Of a stretch of 64,000 bases of DNA, positions 9,016-18,142 are shown piece after piece (positions within the stretch are counted from its first letter, which is position 1; each line of letters opens with the position of its first letter). This stretch comes from Sediminibacillus albus (GTDB lineage: Bacteria > Bacillota > Bacilli > Bacillales > Amphibacillaceae). A program made the position numbers and the translations under genes. Under the pieces are notes generated by a model. The model searched no databases and was not told the DNA's origin. It saw only the letters and a program-made list of their open reading frames with translations. The stretch spans positions 1-64,000 of the forward strand of contig NZ_FNFL01000004.1 of NCBI RefSeq assembly GCF_900101125.1. The letters are read 5' to 3'.

Positions 9016-9633
9016 ATGCTAGTGAATTGCGATAAAGAAATTGTAAGATTAATGCATGAATATTTAGATGGCCATTTGGCGAAGACAGAAGAGAATAAAT
9101 TACGCTCCCATTTACAATCCTGTGAAGCGTGCCAAAAGCACTTTCACGAGTTAAAACGGACAGTTGCGATGCTGAAAAGCAGCAGTGATATCCAGGCCCC
9201 TGTCAATTTCACGGCCAACGTGATGGAAGGGCTGCCCCAGGAAAAGAAGCGTGTTGGCTATATGCGCTGGTTTAAAGCTCATCCAATTATTACGGCAGCG
9301 GCGATTTTCTTTCTGTTTATGATGAGTGGGATATTTTCTGCCTGGAATCAGGATAGTCAGCTGTCGGTTTCTAAACAGAAAAACTTGGTTATCCAGGATG
9401 ATACGGTAATTGTCCCTGAAGATGTAGTTGTTGACGGAGACCTGATTGTCAAAAATGGCGATGTGAAGATAGAAGGAGAAGTCAAGGGAGATGTAGTCAT
9501 AATAAACGGGGAACCATTGCTAGCCTCCGCCGGACAAGTAAGCGGAGATTTAAAAGAAGTAAATCAAGTATTTGACTGGATATGGTACCATATTAAAGAA
9601 GTTACAGAAAATGTATTTTCCATTGGGAAATAA
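9016..9633 (+). CDS. rsiW: Anti-sigma-W factor RsiW
   Basis: A 205-residue membrane anti-sigma factor that holds SigW until it is cut by the PrsW/RasP cascade. The N-terminal zinc-binding anti-sigma domain has the HxxxCxxC motif (HLQSCEAC, about 33-40). One membrane segment lies at about 92-112 (IITAAAIFFLFMMSGIFSAW), and the rest is extracytoplasmic with a repetitive acidic beta-like stretch (VVVDGDLIVKNGDVKIEGEV). Sequence order and length match B. subtilis RsiW. SD AAAGGAG lies before ATG; a GTG two codons later is an alternative. It is co-transcribed with sigW. Confidence 0.95.
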   Translation: MLVNCDKEIVRLMHEYLDGHLAKTEENKLRSHLQSCEACQKHFHELKRTVAMLKSSSDIQAPVNFTANVMEGLPQEKKRVGYMRWFKAHPIITAAAIFFLFMMSGIFSAWNQDSQLSVSKQKNLVIQDDTVIVPEDVVVDGDLIVKNGDVKIEGEVKGDVVIINGEPLLASAGQVSGDLKEVNQVFDWIWYHIKEVTENVFSIGK

Positions 9634-9662
9634 ATTCAGGTTTCTCTTATATCAGTAAAAAA

Positions 9663-9702
9663 ACGAAAACCTTTGCTGTTAAACTTGCCAGCAAAGGTTT
9701 TA
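9663..9702 (+). terminator. Terminator after sigW-rsiW
   Basis: The stem AAAACCTTTGCTG / CAGCAAAGGTTTT has a 10-nt loop and a weak T tail. It separates sigW-rsiW from the cdaA operon. Confidence 0.75.
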
Positions 9703-9901
9703 GTATGGAGAAAAAGAGGAACTAGGTACATCTGAGTACAGATTATTGAATAAGATTAAGATATGATATAATAAAGAAACATATAAATATATGGATTGTT
9801 ATTTATTAATTATTTCTGCTTGACCAGTGTATAATAGCACCTTACCAAACCATTGATGAATAGATAGGAAGAAGATTTCATGGATAGAAGGACGTGGAAA
9901 C

Positions 9902-10729
9902 ATGTTTGATGGGGGATTTGAAGTACTTGACTTATTAAGGATCGGCATTGACATTGCCCTTGTCTGGTATGTTTTATATAAATTAATCATGTTAATAAGA
10001 GGCACAAAGGCAATACAGCTGTTAAAGGGCATATTTGTCGTGCTCGGGATATGGTTTTTAAGCAGTGAAAGCATACTTGATCTAAGGACAGTTAATTGGT
10101 TGATGTGGCAGGCAATCACCTGGGGATTTCTCGGTATTATTATTTTATTCCAGCCTGAATTGAGGCGTGCCTTGGAACAATTAGGAAGAGGCAGTTTTTT
10201 TGCCCGGAATACAACATCGGAAGAAGAGTTGTTAACCCGTAATATCGAAGCTATTGTTAAATCATGCAACTATATGGCGAAGCGAAGAATCGGAGCGCTC
10301 ATCACGATAGAAAGAGAAACACCGATGGGGGATTATGTGGAGACAGGAATACCGATCAATGGTCGGTTGACCAATGAATTATTGACTAATATTTTCATTC
10401 CTAATACTCCCTTGCACGATGGAGCTGTAATTTTAAAAAACGAACAAATAGTTGCGGCGGCCTGTTATTTGCCGCTTTCCGAGAATCCGTTTATCTCAAA
10501 GGAACTTGGAACAAGGCATAGAGCCGCAATGGGCATTAGCGAAGTAACCGATGCCTTGACGATTGTTGTATCCGAAGAGACAGGCCAAATCTCCTGTACG
10601 AAAAATGGCGAGTTACATAGAGATTTGGACCAAGAAAAATTGATTGAAATGCTAAAACAGGAACTGGATTTTACTTCTAAGACCCCTATGGCGAAAAGTT
10701 GGAACTGGAGGGGGAAAAAGAATGGATAA
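9902..10729 (+). CDS. cdaA: Diadenylate cyclase CdaA
   Basis: Membrane-bound enzyme that makes cyclic di-AMP from two ATP. Three membrane segments are at about 10-30, 38-55 and 65-85. The DisA_N/DAC domain is at about 100-275, with the catalytic DGA motif at 173-175 (LHDGAVIL) and RHR at 205-207 (GTRHRAAMG). The 275-residue length fits the family. It overlaps cdaR by 8 nt. The conserved cluster cdaA-cdaR-glmM-glmS links c-di-AMP with cell-wall precursor synthesis, and GlmM is a known inhibitor of CdaA in other Firmicutes. The start ATG has a weak AAGGACGTGG upstream. Confidence 0.96.
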   Translation: MFDGGFEVLDLLRIGIDIALVWYVLYKLIMLIRGTKAIQLLKGIFVVLGIWFLSSESILDLRTVNWLMWQAITWGFLGIIILFQPELRRALEQLGRGSFFARNTTSEEELLTRNIEAIVKSCNYMAKRRIGALITIERETPMGDYVETGIPINGRLTNELLTNIFIPNTPLHDGAVILKNEQIVAAACYLPLSENPFISKELGTRHRAAMGISEVTDALTIVVSEETGQISCTKNGELHRDLDQEKLIEMLKQELDFTSKTPMAKSWNWRGKKNG

Positions 10730-11960
10730 TTGGTTGAAAAGTCCCTGGGTTATTCGAGCATTAGCCTTAATAATGGCAATTTTGCTTTTTACTGCAGTAA
10801 GATTGGATGAGAATATTACACCGCCGGATAACAATCCAACCTTCATTCCAAGTGGTTCCAATCAAATAGAAACGATGAACAATGTTCCTGTAAATATTAG
10901 AATTGATGAAGAAAATTACGTAGTAAGCGGTGTACCGGAAACGATTAACATGAATATGGAAGGGCCTAATAGTTCCATTACACCACTTGTTAGGAAGAGA
11001 TCGTTTGAAGTTTTTGTTGATTTGGAGGGGCTGGATCCAGGCACCCATAATGTGAATATCCAATATTCAGGCATACCAGATGATGTGGATGTCGACATTG
11101 AACCTGTTTCTGCCGAAGTTACCATAGAGGAGCGGGCCTCGGAAACCTTCAATGTAACAGTCGATTACATCAACCCAAGTCAAATAGCCGATGGATTTGA
11201 AATAGGCAAAGCCAAAGCAGACCCGGGAACAGTAGAAATCACCAGCTCTCAGAGTGAAGTGGATAAAGTTGCCGTGGTAAAGGCTTATGTTGATTTAAAA
11301 GAAGTGGACAAGCCTATTGATTCCAGAGAAGTGCCTGTAAAAGTTTATGATAGCCAGGGGAATGAATTAAGCGTTAGAGTAGAACCGGAAACTGTGGAGG
11401 TTTCCGTGGATGTCAACTCTCCAAGCAAGCAAGTCCCTATAGAAGCAGTGACGACGGGTGAACTTCAGGACGGAATTTCAATAAAATCAATTGAAATAGA
11501 GCCAGAAAATGCAACCGTATTTGCTTCAGAAGAAAACTTGGCAGCGATTGAACAATTGAAAACGGAAGAAATTGATTTATCGAAAATAACTGAAGCCTCT
11601 ACAATGGAAGTTAGTCTGGCTTCTACGCCAGAAATAAGGTTACTAGATCCGGAGCAAGTGAAAGTGACGATCGAATTAGAACGTACAGAGACATCCACTT
11701 TTAGTGATATTCCTATCGACGTCGATAATCTGCCGGACGATTTGTCCCTCCGTTTTTTGACACCGGAAGAAAATTCCATGGACATTGAGGTGTTGGGAAC
11801 AGAAGAAGAGCTCAGCGACTTAGGGGCAGGCGACTTTCAACTATCTGTAAACGCAGGCGGCCTGGAAGAGGGAGAGCATGAACTTCCTGTCGAAGTCAGC
11901 GGGCCAGAAGGAATCGCTGTAGAACCGGAATTTGAAGAAGTTACCGTACAAATAGAATGA
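10722..11960 (+). CDS. cdaR: CdaR, YbbR-domain regulator of CdaA
   Basis: A 412-residue protein with an N-terminal membrane anchor (about 8-24, [17 protein letters not shown]) and about four YbbR repeats outside the membrane (for example [20 protein letters not shown] at about 52 and related strands near 140, 225 and 310). CdaR binds CdaA and modulates c-di-AMP production. The sequence is very acidic, fitting an extracytoplasmic domain. It starts inside the end of cdaA (8-nt overlap, SD GGGGGAAAAAG), implying translational coupling. Confidence 0.95.
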   Translation: MDNWLKSPWVIRALALIMAILLFTAVRLDENITPPDNNPTFIPSGSNQIETMNNVPVNIRIDEENYVVSGVPETINMNMEGPNSSITPLVRKRSFEVFVDLEGLDPGTHNVNIQYSGIPDDVDVDIEPVSAEVTIEERASETFNVTVDYINPSQIADGFEIGKAKADPGTVEITSSQSEVDKVAVVKAYVDLKEVDKPIDSREVPVKVYDSQGNELSVRVEPETVEVSVDVNSPSKQVPIEAVTTGELQDGISIKSIEIEPENATVFASEENLAAIEQLKTEEIDLSKITEASTMEVSLASTPEIRLLDPEQVKVTIELERTETSTFSDIPIDVDNLPDDLSLRFLTPEENSMDIEVLGTEEELSDLGAGDFQLSVNAGGLEEGEHELPVEVSGPEGIAVEPEFEEVTVQIE

Positions 11961-11994
11961 CATTTTACGTGAAGGAATAAAGGAGAGGTGCATC

Positions 11995-13347
11995 ATGGGA
12001 AAATATTTTGGAACAGACGGAGTGAGAGGAGTAGCGAACAAAGAACTCACTCCAGAATTAGCTTTTAAACTTGGCAGGTTTGGCGGCTATGTCGTCACCA
12101 AAGATGTCAGCAAACCAAAAATATTAATTGGACGCGATACAAGAATTTCCGGAAATATGCTGGAAAGCGCATTGGCTGCGGGCCTCTTATCCATCGGAGC
12201 GGAGGTAATGCGTCTTGGTGTCATCTCAACTCCTGGAGTTGCTTTTCTGACAAAGGCTTTAAGTGCTGAAGCTGGGGTGATGATTTCTGCATCCCACAAC
12301 CCGGTAGCGGATAACGGAATTAAGTTTTTCGGTTCAGACGGTTTTAAATTGTCCGACGCCCAGGAAAAAGAGATTGAAGCACTGATAGAACAGGAAGAAG
12401 ATCAATTACCTCGTCCAGTTGGAGGAGACATAGGGCAAATCAATGATTACTTTGAGGGCGGCCAGAAATATATTCAATACTTGAAGCAGTCGATTGATAA
12501 TGACTTTGAAGGGCTCCATATTGCTTTAGATTGTGCTCACGGTGCAACCTCGTCATTGGCCTCCCACTTATTTGCCGACTTGGAAGCAGATATTTCCTCG
12601 ATCGGAACATCGCCAGATGGACTAAATATTAATGAGGGTGTAGGTTCGACCCATCCGGAAACACTTCGGGATCTTGTTCTTGAAAAAGAAGCAGATATTG
12701 GACTAGCTTTTGACGGAGATGGAGATCGCTTAATTGCTGTTGATGAACTTGGTAATATCATAGATGGCGATCAAATCATGTATATATGCGGTAAATACCT
12801 TAATGATAAAGGACTGCTACGCCACCATACAGTGGTGTCTACGGTAATGAGTAATATCGGCTTCTATAAAGCTTTGGAAAGTCATGGAATGAAAAGTGAT
12901 AAAACAGCCGTCGGTGACAGATACGTGATGGAAGAAATGCGGAAAGGCGGCTATAATTTAGGTGGAGAACAATCTGGACATATCATTTTCCTTGATTATA
13001 ATACTACTGGTGATGGGATGTTGACTGCCCTTCAGCTTGTCAATGTTCTAAAAGAAACAGGCAAACCATTATCCGCATTGGCAGCAGAAATGGAGAAATT
13101 CCCTCAGGTGCTTAAAAATGTTAGAGTAATTGATAAACATGAAGCATTAGTCAATGCCGAAATCCAAGCAGTAATCGAAAAGGTGGAGAGCGACATGAAT
13201 GGCCAAGGACGGGTGCTTGTAAGGCCGTCCGGTACAGAACCGTTAGTACGTGTAATGGTGGAGGCTCCTACCAAAGAAGATTGTGAAAGATATGTTGATG
13301 AAGTCGTCGAAGTGATTGATAATCTTCTTGGTCTAGAAGAAGAATAA
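11995..13347 (+). CDS. glmM: Phosphoglucosamine mutase GlmM
   Basis: Interconverts glucosamine-6-phosphate and glucosamine-1-phosphate on the route to UDP-GlcNAc. The 450-residue length is typical. The phosphoserine is Ser100 in SASHNP. The Mg2+ loop is DGDGDR with Asp240, Asp242 and Asp244. The sugar-binding GEQSGH and the C-terminal phosphate-binding [11 protein letters not shown] are present. The ATG follows AAAGGAGAGG at good spacing. It is third in the cdaA operon and ends at a strong terminator, so glmS has its own transcription and control. Confidence 0.97.
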   Translation: MGKYFGTDGVRGVANKELTPELAFKLGRFGGYVVTKDVSKPKILIGRDTRISGNMLESALAAGLLSIGAEVMRLGVISTPGVAFLTKALSAEAGVMISASHNPVADNGIKFFGSDGFKLSDAQEKEIEALIEQEEDQLPRPVGGDIGQINDYFEGGQKYIQYLKQSIDNDFEGLHIALDCAHGATSSLASHLFADLEADISSIGTSPDGLNINEGVGSTHPETLRDLVLEKEADIGLAFDGDGDRLIAVDELGNIIDGDQIMYICGKYLNDKGLLRHHTVVSTVMSNIGFYKALESHGMKSDKTAVGDRYVMEEMRKGGYNLGGEQSGHIIFLDYNTTGDGMLTALQLVNVLKETGKPLSALAAEMEKFPQVLKNVRVIDKHEALVNAEIQAVIEKVESDMNGQGRVLVRPSGTEPLVRVMVEAPTKEDCERYVDEVVEVIDNLLGLEEE

Positions 13348-13358
13348 AGGCTTAAATA

Positions 13359-13402
13359 AATATGCACAGAGCAGCACTTGATGGCTGCTCTGTGCATATT
13401 TT
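13359..13402 (+). terminator. Terminator of the cdaA-cdaR-glmM operon
   Basis: A 16-bp perfect stem (AATATGCACAGAGCAGC / GCTGCTCTGTGCATATT) with an 8-nt loop, followed by T-rich sequence. Confidence 0.92.
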
Positions 13403-13568
13403 ATTGTGGCTGGTAAAAAAGATTATTGCCAGTCTGAAGATTTTACAGTAAAATAAAGTGTATTCTTGCTTTTTAGTGTTTAACAGCTTGCTAATACGGT
13501 TAAATAAGGAAAGCATGGATGCTTCATTCGAAAAGGAAGGAGGATCGATGGGAAAGGATTTTTTAAAA

Positions 13569-13800
13569 GCGCCTGGGCTATTTCCTGTTTAAGGGGATAG
13601 TTGACGAGGAGGAGGTTTATCGAACGAGTTCGGCGGATGCCTCCCGGTTGCACACATCTCAACCGTCATGTTTATTATTCGAAAACAAAGAGGCGACTCT
13701 TTGAACAAGAATAAAAACAAGATGATCAACCTAAAATTAACTGCGAGAAAGGGGCAAACGAAACGCCCCGGATAAACATGAGGAGAAAAGTTTGATCGAA
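13569..13800 (+). ncRNA. glmS ribozyme (GlcN6P-activated self-cleaving riboswitch)
   Basis: The cleavage site context A|GCGCC is at 13568/13569. The conserved core follows: GTTGACGAGGAGG, TATCGAAC, TTCGGCGGATGCCTCCCGG and the CACA joint. CATGTTTAT (13668-13676) and ATAAACATG (13772-13780) can form the long 3' domain stem, which contains the hairpin GGGGC/GCCCC (13751-13769). In Firmicutes, glucosamine-6-phosphate acts as cofactor for cleavage, and the cleaved glmS mRNA is degraded. The 3' boundary is approximate. Confidence 0.9.
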
Positions 13801-13894
13801 ACTGCTGCTTGTTAATAAGCATAGGACTCGGCTTGTTTTTTTTCTTTTATAGGTCGTTTGTTTGCCCCTTTTAACCAAGGAGGATAACAACGAT

Positions 13895-15700
13895 ATGTGT
13901 GGAATTGTAGGATATATTGGAAATAACGATACGAAAGAAGTACTTTTGAACGGATTGGAAAAACTGGAATACCGCGGATATGATTCAGCAGGAATTGCAA
14001 CATTAAATGATGACGGCGTTGATGTATTTAAAGTGAAAGGACGCATTGCAGCACTTCGGGAAAAAGTGGATATGGACAATAATTTTGCAACGATGGGGAT
14101 TGGCCATACTCGCTGGGCAACACATGGCGCTCCAAGTGAGGAAAATGCCCACCCGCACCAGAGTGTGTCTGAACGATTTACGATTGTTCATAATGGTGTG
14201 ATTGAAAATTACCAGGATATTCGAAAAGAATATCTGGAGGGCGTAAACTTGGTGAGTGATACTGACACGGAGATTATTGTCCAACTGATTGAAACACTTT
14301 ATGACCAGGTAGGCGACGTAGCAGAAGCATTCCGTAGATCGATTGATTTGCTGAAAGGCTCTTACGCTGTTGCGTTAATCGATGCCCAAGACCAGGAAAC
14401 AATTTATGTGGCTAAAAATAAGAGCCCGTTGTTAGTCGGATTAGGTGATGGGTTTAATGTTGTAGCAAGTGATTCAATGGCGACATTGCAAGTGACAGAC
14501 CGCTACATGGAGTTAGAGGACAAAGAAATTATCATTGTTTCCCGGGAGAATGTAGAGCTGCAAAAACTTGATGGAACAAAGGTGGAGCGTGAGCCTTTTA
14601 CAGTCGAGATTGATGCTATGGACATTGAGAAGGGAACATACCCACACTTTATGTTGAAAGAAATCGATGAACAGCCATTTGTCATGCGGAAAATCATCCA
14701 GGAATATCAAGACACAAATGATGAAATAAAGCTGGATGAGAATGTCCGACAAGCGATGATGCAGACTGACCGGGTGTATATTATTGCAGCTGGAACCAGC
14801 TATCATGCAGGGTTAGTCGGAAAACAGTTTTTAGAGAACATTGCCAATGTACCTGTAGAAGTGCATATTGCCAGTGAATTTTCTTATAACATGCCGTTAT
14901 TGTCGGAAAAACCGTTATTTGTGTTTATTTCCCAAAGCGGCGAAACAGCAGACAGCCGTTCTGTACTAGTAAAAATCAAGGAGTTGGGACATCCATCATT
15001 AACATTGACGAATGTGCCCGGTTCCACCCTTTCTCGCGAAGCAGATTATACGTTACACCTCCATGCAGGACCGGAAATAGCTGTAGCTTCTACAAAAGCT
15101 TACACGGCCCAAATTGCTGTATTGGCTATTTTGGCAGTTGATACAGCCAAGACAAAAGGATTAACGATTGAATTTAATCCATTACAAGAGCTGGCAATTG
15201 CCGCCAATGCTATGGAGGCTTTAACAGATCAAAAAGAAGTTATTGAAGAAATTACTAAAGAATTTTTCATTGAAACCCGTAATGCTTTTTATATTGGCAG
15301 AGGGGTGGATTACTTTGTCGTTCAGGAGGCTTCCCTGAAGTTGAAGGAAATTTCTTATATCCAGGCGGAAGGCTTTGCCGGAGGAGAGTTGAAGCACGGT
15401 ACCATTGCCTTAATTGAGGAAGGAACACCAGTGATAGCATTGGCTACACAGGAGAGTGTCAATTATTCGATTAGAGGCAATGTCCAGGAAGTCGCCGCCC
15501 GTGGAGCGAAAACATGTGTTATTAGCTTGAAAGGCTTAGAGCAGGAAGGTGACACGATGGTCTTGCCGCATGTACATGAATTGCTTACACCGCTGGTAAG
15601 CGTCGTGCCAATGCAGCTGCTTGCCTATTATGCGGCATTGCACCGCGATTGTGATGTGGATAAACCGCGTAACCTTGCTAAAAGTGTTACTGTTGAATAA
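13895..15700 (+). CDS. glmS: Glutamine:fructose-6-phosphate aminotransferase GlmS
   Basis: Makes glucosamine-6-phosphate from fructose-6-phosphate and glutamine. The 601-residue protein starts MCGIVGYIG. The cysteine after Met is the glutaminase nucleophile, so the ATG at 13895 is required even though the frame is open 11 codons further up. SD AAGGAGG is at 13877-13883. The N-terminal glutaminase domain (about 1-240, [15 protein letters not shown]) is followed by two SIS domains (about 285-425 and 455-600, with SQSGETADS and STKAYTAQ) and the C-terminal [15 protein letters not shown]. The 3' coding end is the target recognised by Tn7 TnsD. A Tn7-like element begins 25 bp after its stop. Confidence 0.97.
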   Translation: MCGIVGYIGNNDTKEVLLNGLEKLEYRGYDSAGIATLNDDGVDVFKVKGRIAALREKVDMDNNFATMGIGHTRWATHGAPSEENAHPHQSVSERFTIVHNGVIENYQDIRKEYLEGVNLVSDTDTEIIVQLIETLYDQVGDVAEAFRRSIDLLKGSYAVALIDAQDQETIYVAKNKSPLLVGLGDGFNVVASDSMATLQVTDRYMELEDKEIIIVSRENVELQKLDGTKVEREPFTVEIDAMDIEKGTYPHFMLKEIDEQPFVMRKIIQEYQDTNDEIKLDENVRQAMMQTDRVYIIAAGTSYHAGLVGKQFLENIANVPVEVHIASEFSYNMPLLSEKPLFVFISQSGETADSRSVLVKIKELGHPSLTLTNVPGSTLSREADYTLHLHAGPEIAVASTKAYTAQIAVLAILAVDTAKTKGLTIEFNPLQELAIAANAMEALTDQKEVIEEITKEFFIETRNAFYIGRGVDYFVVQEASLKLKEISYIQAEGFAGGELKHGTIALIEEGTPVIALATQESVNYSIRGNVQEVAARGAKTCVISLKGLEQEGDTMVLPHVHELLTPLVSVVPMQLLAYYAALHRDCDVDKPRNLAKSVTVE

Positions 15701-15720
15701 TAGTAGCCGAACAGTTAGCG

Positions 15721-15725
15721 GTAGG
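15721..15725. repeat. Target-site duplication (GTAGG), glmS side
   Basis: The five bases immediately outside the TGTAA end of the element are repeated at 28422-28426, immediately outside the TTACA end. Tn7-type transposition makes 5-bp duplications. The position is 21-25 bp after the glmS stop. Confidence 0.85.
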
Positions 15726-15736
15726 TGTAAGCTAAA

Positions 15737-15774
15737 AATATAGTTGTTTAATTTGAAATAAAGTTGATTAAAAT
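15737..15774 (+). repeat. TnsB-type binding sites, glmS-proximal (right) end
   Basis: Two 18-bp sites in tandem, 20 bp apart: AATATAGTTGTTTAATTT (15737-15754) and AATAAAGTTGATTAAAAT (15757-15774). The first begins 11 nt inside the element end, the same offset as at the other end. Close packing is typical of the Tn7 right end. Confidence 0.75.
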
Positions 15775-15820
15775 ATAGGATTAACCACACTTTGATAAGT
15801 GAGTAAGTATTAAATGACTT

Positions 15821-15859
15821 ATCCCGTATCACTTTTACAGTGATACGGGATTGTTTTTT
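15821..15859 (+). terminator. Terminator inside the transposon end, now serving glmS
   Basis: A 13-bp perfect stem (ATCCCGTATCACT / AGTGATACGGGAT) with a 5-nt loop and a T tail. It is the first terminator after glmS, although it belongs to the inserted element. Confidence 0.9.
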
Positions 15860-16028
15860 GGCCAGTTCATACTAAAATTTTAAAATAACTGATATTACAT
15901 AGGATTATCGATAAGTAAGGGTTCTATAAGAGATTAAATAATAGCAGCTATTTCTGATGGAAAATATTAATAATTTAGGTGGTTATCACCAATAATACAA
16001 AGAAAATCATACGAGGTGACTCTTTCCA

Positions 16029-16835
16029 ATGGCTAAACGTCAAACCGGGTGGACGGAAACAAAAATCAATCGTTATTTAAAAGAAGGTAGGGGTCAAGGT
16101 GAATTAAATAATTATAAACCCTGGTTAACTATTCAGGATGTTCCTTCAACAGGTCGAGTTCATCGTGTAATGGGATGGAAAACAAGTCGCCCGCATCATT
16201 TATTATCAGATTTAGAGTTCAATTATTTTTGTTTAGCTGAATGGGCAGAAAACGTTATTGATATTAGAGAACAATTTCCTTTAGATAGGGAAATTACAAT
16301 GTGTATTGCTGATGAAAAGGAAATTAAGCATCCCAAGGACAATAAAACTACTACTCCAACAGTTATGACTACTGATTTTTTCTTAGTAGTTAACGATAAT
16401 GGACAAGTTAAGTATAAGGCAAGAACACTTAAAATGTGTGAAGACCTAAATAACCAAAGGGTCTTAGAGAAGTTTGAAATAGAGAGAGAGTATTGGGAAA
16501 GACAAGGAATTGATTGGGCTATAGTCACTGAACATGAACTCCCTGTCACTATATTAGACAATATAAAGTTCATCCGACAGTCTTACGATATTGATACTAA
16601 ATATTTTGGTGTTTTTGTAAAAGAGTGGAATAATTTTACTGGAGAATTGTTACCCAACTTAAAATCCTTGGATTCCAAATATAATTTGGAGGTAGGGACC
16701 TCATTAACTTTATATAAATATGCCCTTGCGAAGAAAATATTCAAGGTTGATATGTCAAAAAGGATTTCCTTGCATGAAGATGTTAAAAATATAAAAGTAC
16801 AAAAAAATAGTGATAGTGGCAAGAGGTGGGCTTAA
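16029..16835 (+). CDS. tnsA: TnsA, Tn7-type transposase endonuclease subunit
   Basis: A 268-residue restriction-endonuclease-fold nuclease that cuts the 5' strands at Tn7 ends together with TnsB. Family motifs are clear: GRVHRVMGWKTSRPHHLLSD (about 43-62) followed by LEFNYFCLAEWAENVIDIREQF. Candidate catalytic residues are the Glu of SDLEFNYF, the Asp of TTDFFLV and the Lys of KARTLK, in the order E-D-K expected for TnsA. The C-terminal winged-helix region (about 165-268), which contacts TnsC in Tn7, is present. ATG follows GAGGTGACT. It is the first gene inside the glmS-proximal end and overlaps tnsB by one base. It looks intact. Confidence 0.92.
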   Translation: MAKRQTGWTETKINRYLKEGRGQGELNNYKPWLTIQDVPSTGRVHRVMGWKTSRPHHLLSDLEFNYFCLAEWAENVIDIREQFPLDREITMCIADEKEIKHPKDNKTTTPTVMTTDFFLVVNDNGQVKYKARTLKMCEDLNNQRVLEKFEIEREYWERQGIDWAIVTEHELPVTILDNIKFIRQSYDIDTKYFGVFVKEWNNFTGELLPNLKSLDSKYNLEVGTSLTLYKYALAKKIFKVDMSKRISLHEDVKNIKVQKNSDSGKRWA

Positions 16836-17104
16836 TGAACTTCTATGTAAATGAAATAATACAGGATAACAGTTCTGAAAAACAATATAGGATAGTATGG
16901 GTAGACTCGGGTAATTTAATCCTTTATCTCATTGAATTAAATAATAAGAATGCCTTTCCAGAAAAGAAGCCCATATCTAAATTGGAAGAATTAATTGTTC
17001 TTGATCAGTGGAGAAAAATAAAAGAGGACAAGTATATTAAGAACTATTCTTCCGAGTATGAGATAAAACATTATTCCGTAAGAGATAGTATTTGTCTTAA
17101 ATAG
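16835..17104 (+). pseudogene. tnsB: TnsB N-terminal remnant (truncated transposase)
   Basis: The ATG overlaps the tnsA stop (TAATG), the coupling seen in Tn7-like operons. The 89-residue product starts MNFYVNEIIQ and carries the short N-terminal domain that precedes the DNA-binding and DDE regions in bacillar TnsB proteins (YRIVWVDSGNLILYLIELN). TnsB is normally about 700 residues. Here the catalytic core is gone and the frame ends in ICLK-stop, next to restriction-gene debris in the opposite orientation. Identification rests on position after tnsA and on sequence character. A deletion with rearrangement is the likely cause. Confidence 0.75.
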
Positions 17105-17106
17105 AA

Positions 17107-17488
17107 CAGTGTAATAACTAGTTACGATATTCGAAAGGTCTATTTCGCTCTCTAAAAGTTTCCTGCTTTCTGTGGCTACCTCTAATAACAACTCTTTATA
17201 ATCCCCTAGATCTTTAAATGAGTATTCATCAATCATAAACTGGCTCCATTTTACATCTCTTAACTCTCGATTATCTGTTACCTCGTTCATTTCTTGCACT
17301 CTTTTAGAGGGAATTCCACTTTCCAATTCTTTCATATACTGTTCCATAAAACCCCAATCCGGCTGGCCATCTTTTACCGGTAAAAGTAGTCTTGTTTTTC
17401 TAAACCGTCCTAGTGTAGCACTATACCCTCCCCATCCAAACTTCTTTAAAGATTTTATAAGTAAAGGGTTTCTAATTCTAATAAAAGT
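17107..17488 (-). pseudogene. Fragment of a restriction-modification specificity (S) subunit
   Basis: Read on the minus strand from 17488 there is an open frame with GWGGYSATLGRFRKTRLLLP, then KDGQPDWGFMEQYMKELESG and NRELRDVKWSQFMIDEYSF. This matches the end of a first target-recognition domain, the conserved inter-domain helix and the start of a second domain in BcgI/type I-like S subunits (pattern PDWxFMExYM, then VxWxxFxI). There is no start codon, a stop lies directly upstream (17489-17491), and the frame runs into tnsB debris. It is not a functional gene. Confidence 0.6.
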
Positions 17489-17830
17489 TTAGATTCTAAC
17501 GTTCTCGGCGTAAACTATAACGGAAGTGTGGTAGAAAACTTTTATCATCCATATGAAGCATTGTTTTCTGATGATGTTAAAAGATTGCATTTAAAAAATT
17601 ATCGTGATAATAAGTATGTACTCCTGTTTTTCAAAACATTAATTCTAAAACAGAAATCAAAGTTTGAATACGGCTATAAGTTTAATGGTCAACGAATGTC
17701 CCGACAACTTATTATGGTACCTGTAGATTCGAAAGGAAATCCTGATTTTGTATTTATGGAACAGTATATGAAGAGGCAAGAAAACAAATTAATAAAAGAA
17801 GCGAAAAACATCAAGATAAAAGGTGCTTAA
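17486..17830 (+). pseudogene. C-terminal fragment of a restriction S subunit, opposite orientation
   Basis: The plus-strand frame begins without a start (LGVNYNGSVVENFYHPYEAL, DDVKRLHLKN) and ends GYKFNGQRMSRQLIMVPVDS, PDFVFMEQYMKRQENK. The NxNGSVxxxFY...DDVxxL and the closing PDFxFMEQYM are typical of the second target-recognition domain of BcgI-like specificity subunits. It meets the minus-strand S-subunit fragment head to head near 17488, so the two halves are inverted relative to each other. No modification or restriction gene remains nearby. Confidence 0.6.
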
Positions 17831-17832
17831 TA

Positions 17833-18015
17833 GAAATTAATCGTATTCATGTTGAGTACGGTCACAAGCCTGTAGTGATCTCCACTAGCTCTATCATTTA
17901 TCAACAGTGTATTTACCAATGGGTAACGTCAGGGAAAGAGCAATATAACCCTAGGGACATAAAAAAGCCTAATTCTTTCGTATTTTTAGCGGGGGATTGG
18001 GCTTATGATATATAA
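17833..18015 (+). pseudogene. Unidentified gene remnant
   Basis: A 60-residue open frame without a start codon: EINRIHVEYGHKPVVISTSS continuing with IIYQQCIYQWVTSGKEQYNP and ending FLAGDWAYDI. The PVVIST-x-IxYQ segment faintly recalls motif Ia of DinG/XPD-type helicases, but I would not assign it. It lies between restriction-gene debris and the next cargo gene and is followed by about 125 nt of AT-rich sequence without a visible gene. Confidence 0.35.
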
Positions 18016-18142
18016 TCGCGTCCATTTTTACTTTATCCGACAGGGAATCAGCACTTAATAAATATGTTTTTTTATTATTAAGCTGAGATAATATAGTTTT
18101 TTTCTAAGAATTTGTATAACTAAACTAGAAAGGAAGGATCTT

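Noticed and set aside
13801-13870. A transcription terminator between the glmS ribozyme and glmS (run of eight T at about 13836-13843)
   Set aside because: The sequence before the T run does not form a strong stem next to it (only TGCTT/AAGCA about 20 nt upstream), so I did not call a terminator.
16991-17347. A 118-codon minus-strand frame starting MEQYMKELES as an independent gene
   Set aside because: Its first half is the interior of a restriction S subunit whose frame continues upstream without a start, and its second half runs antisense through the tnsB remnant. It is a fragment across a junction, not a gene.
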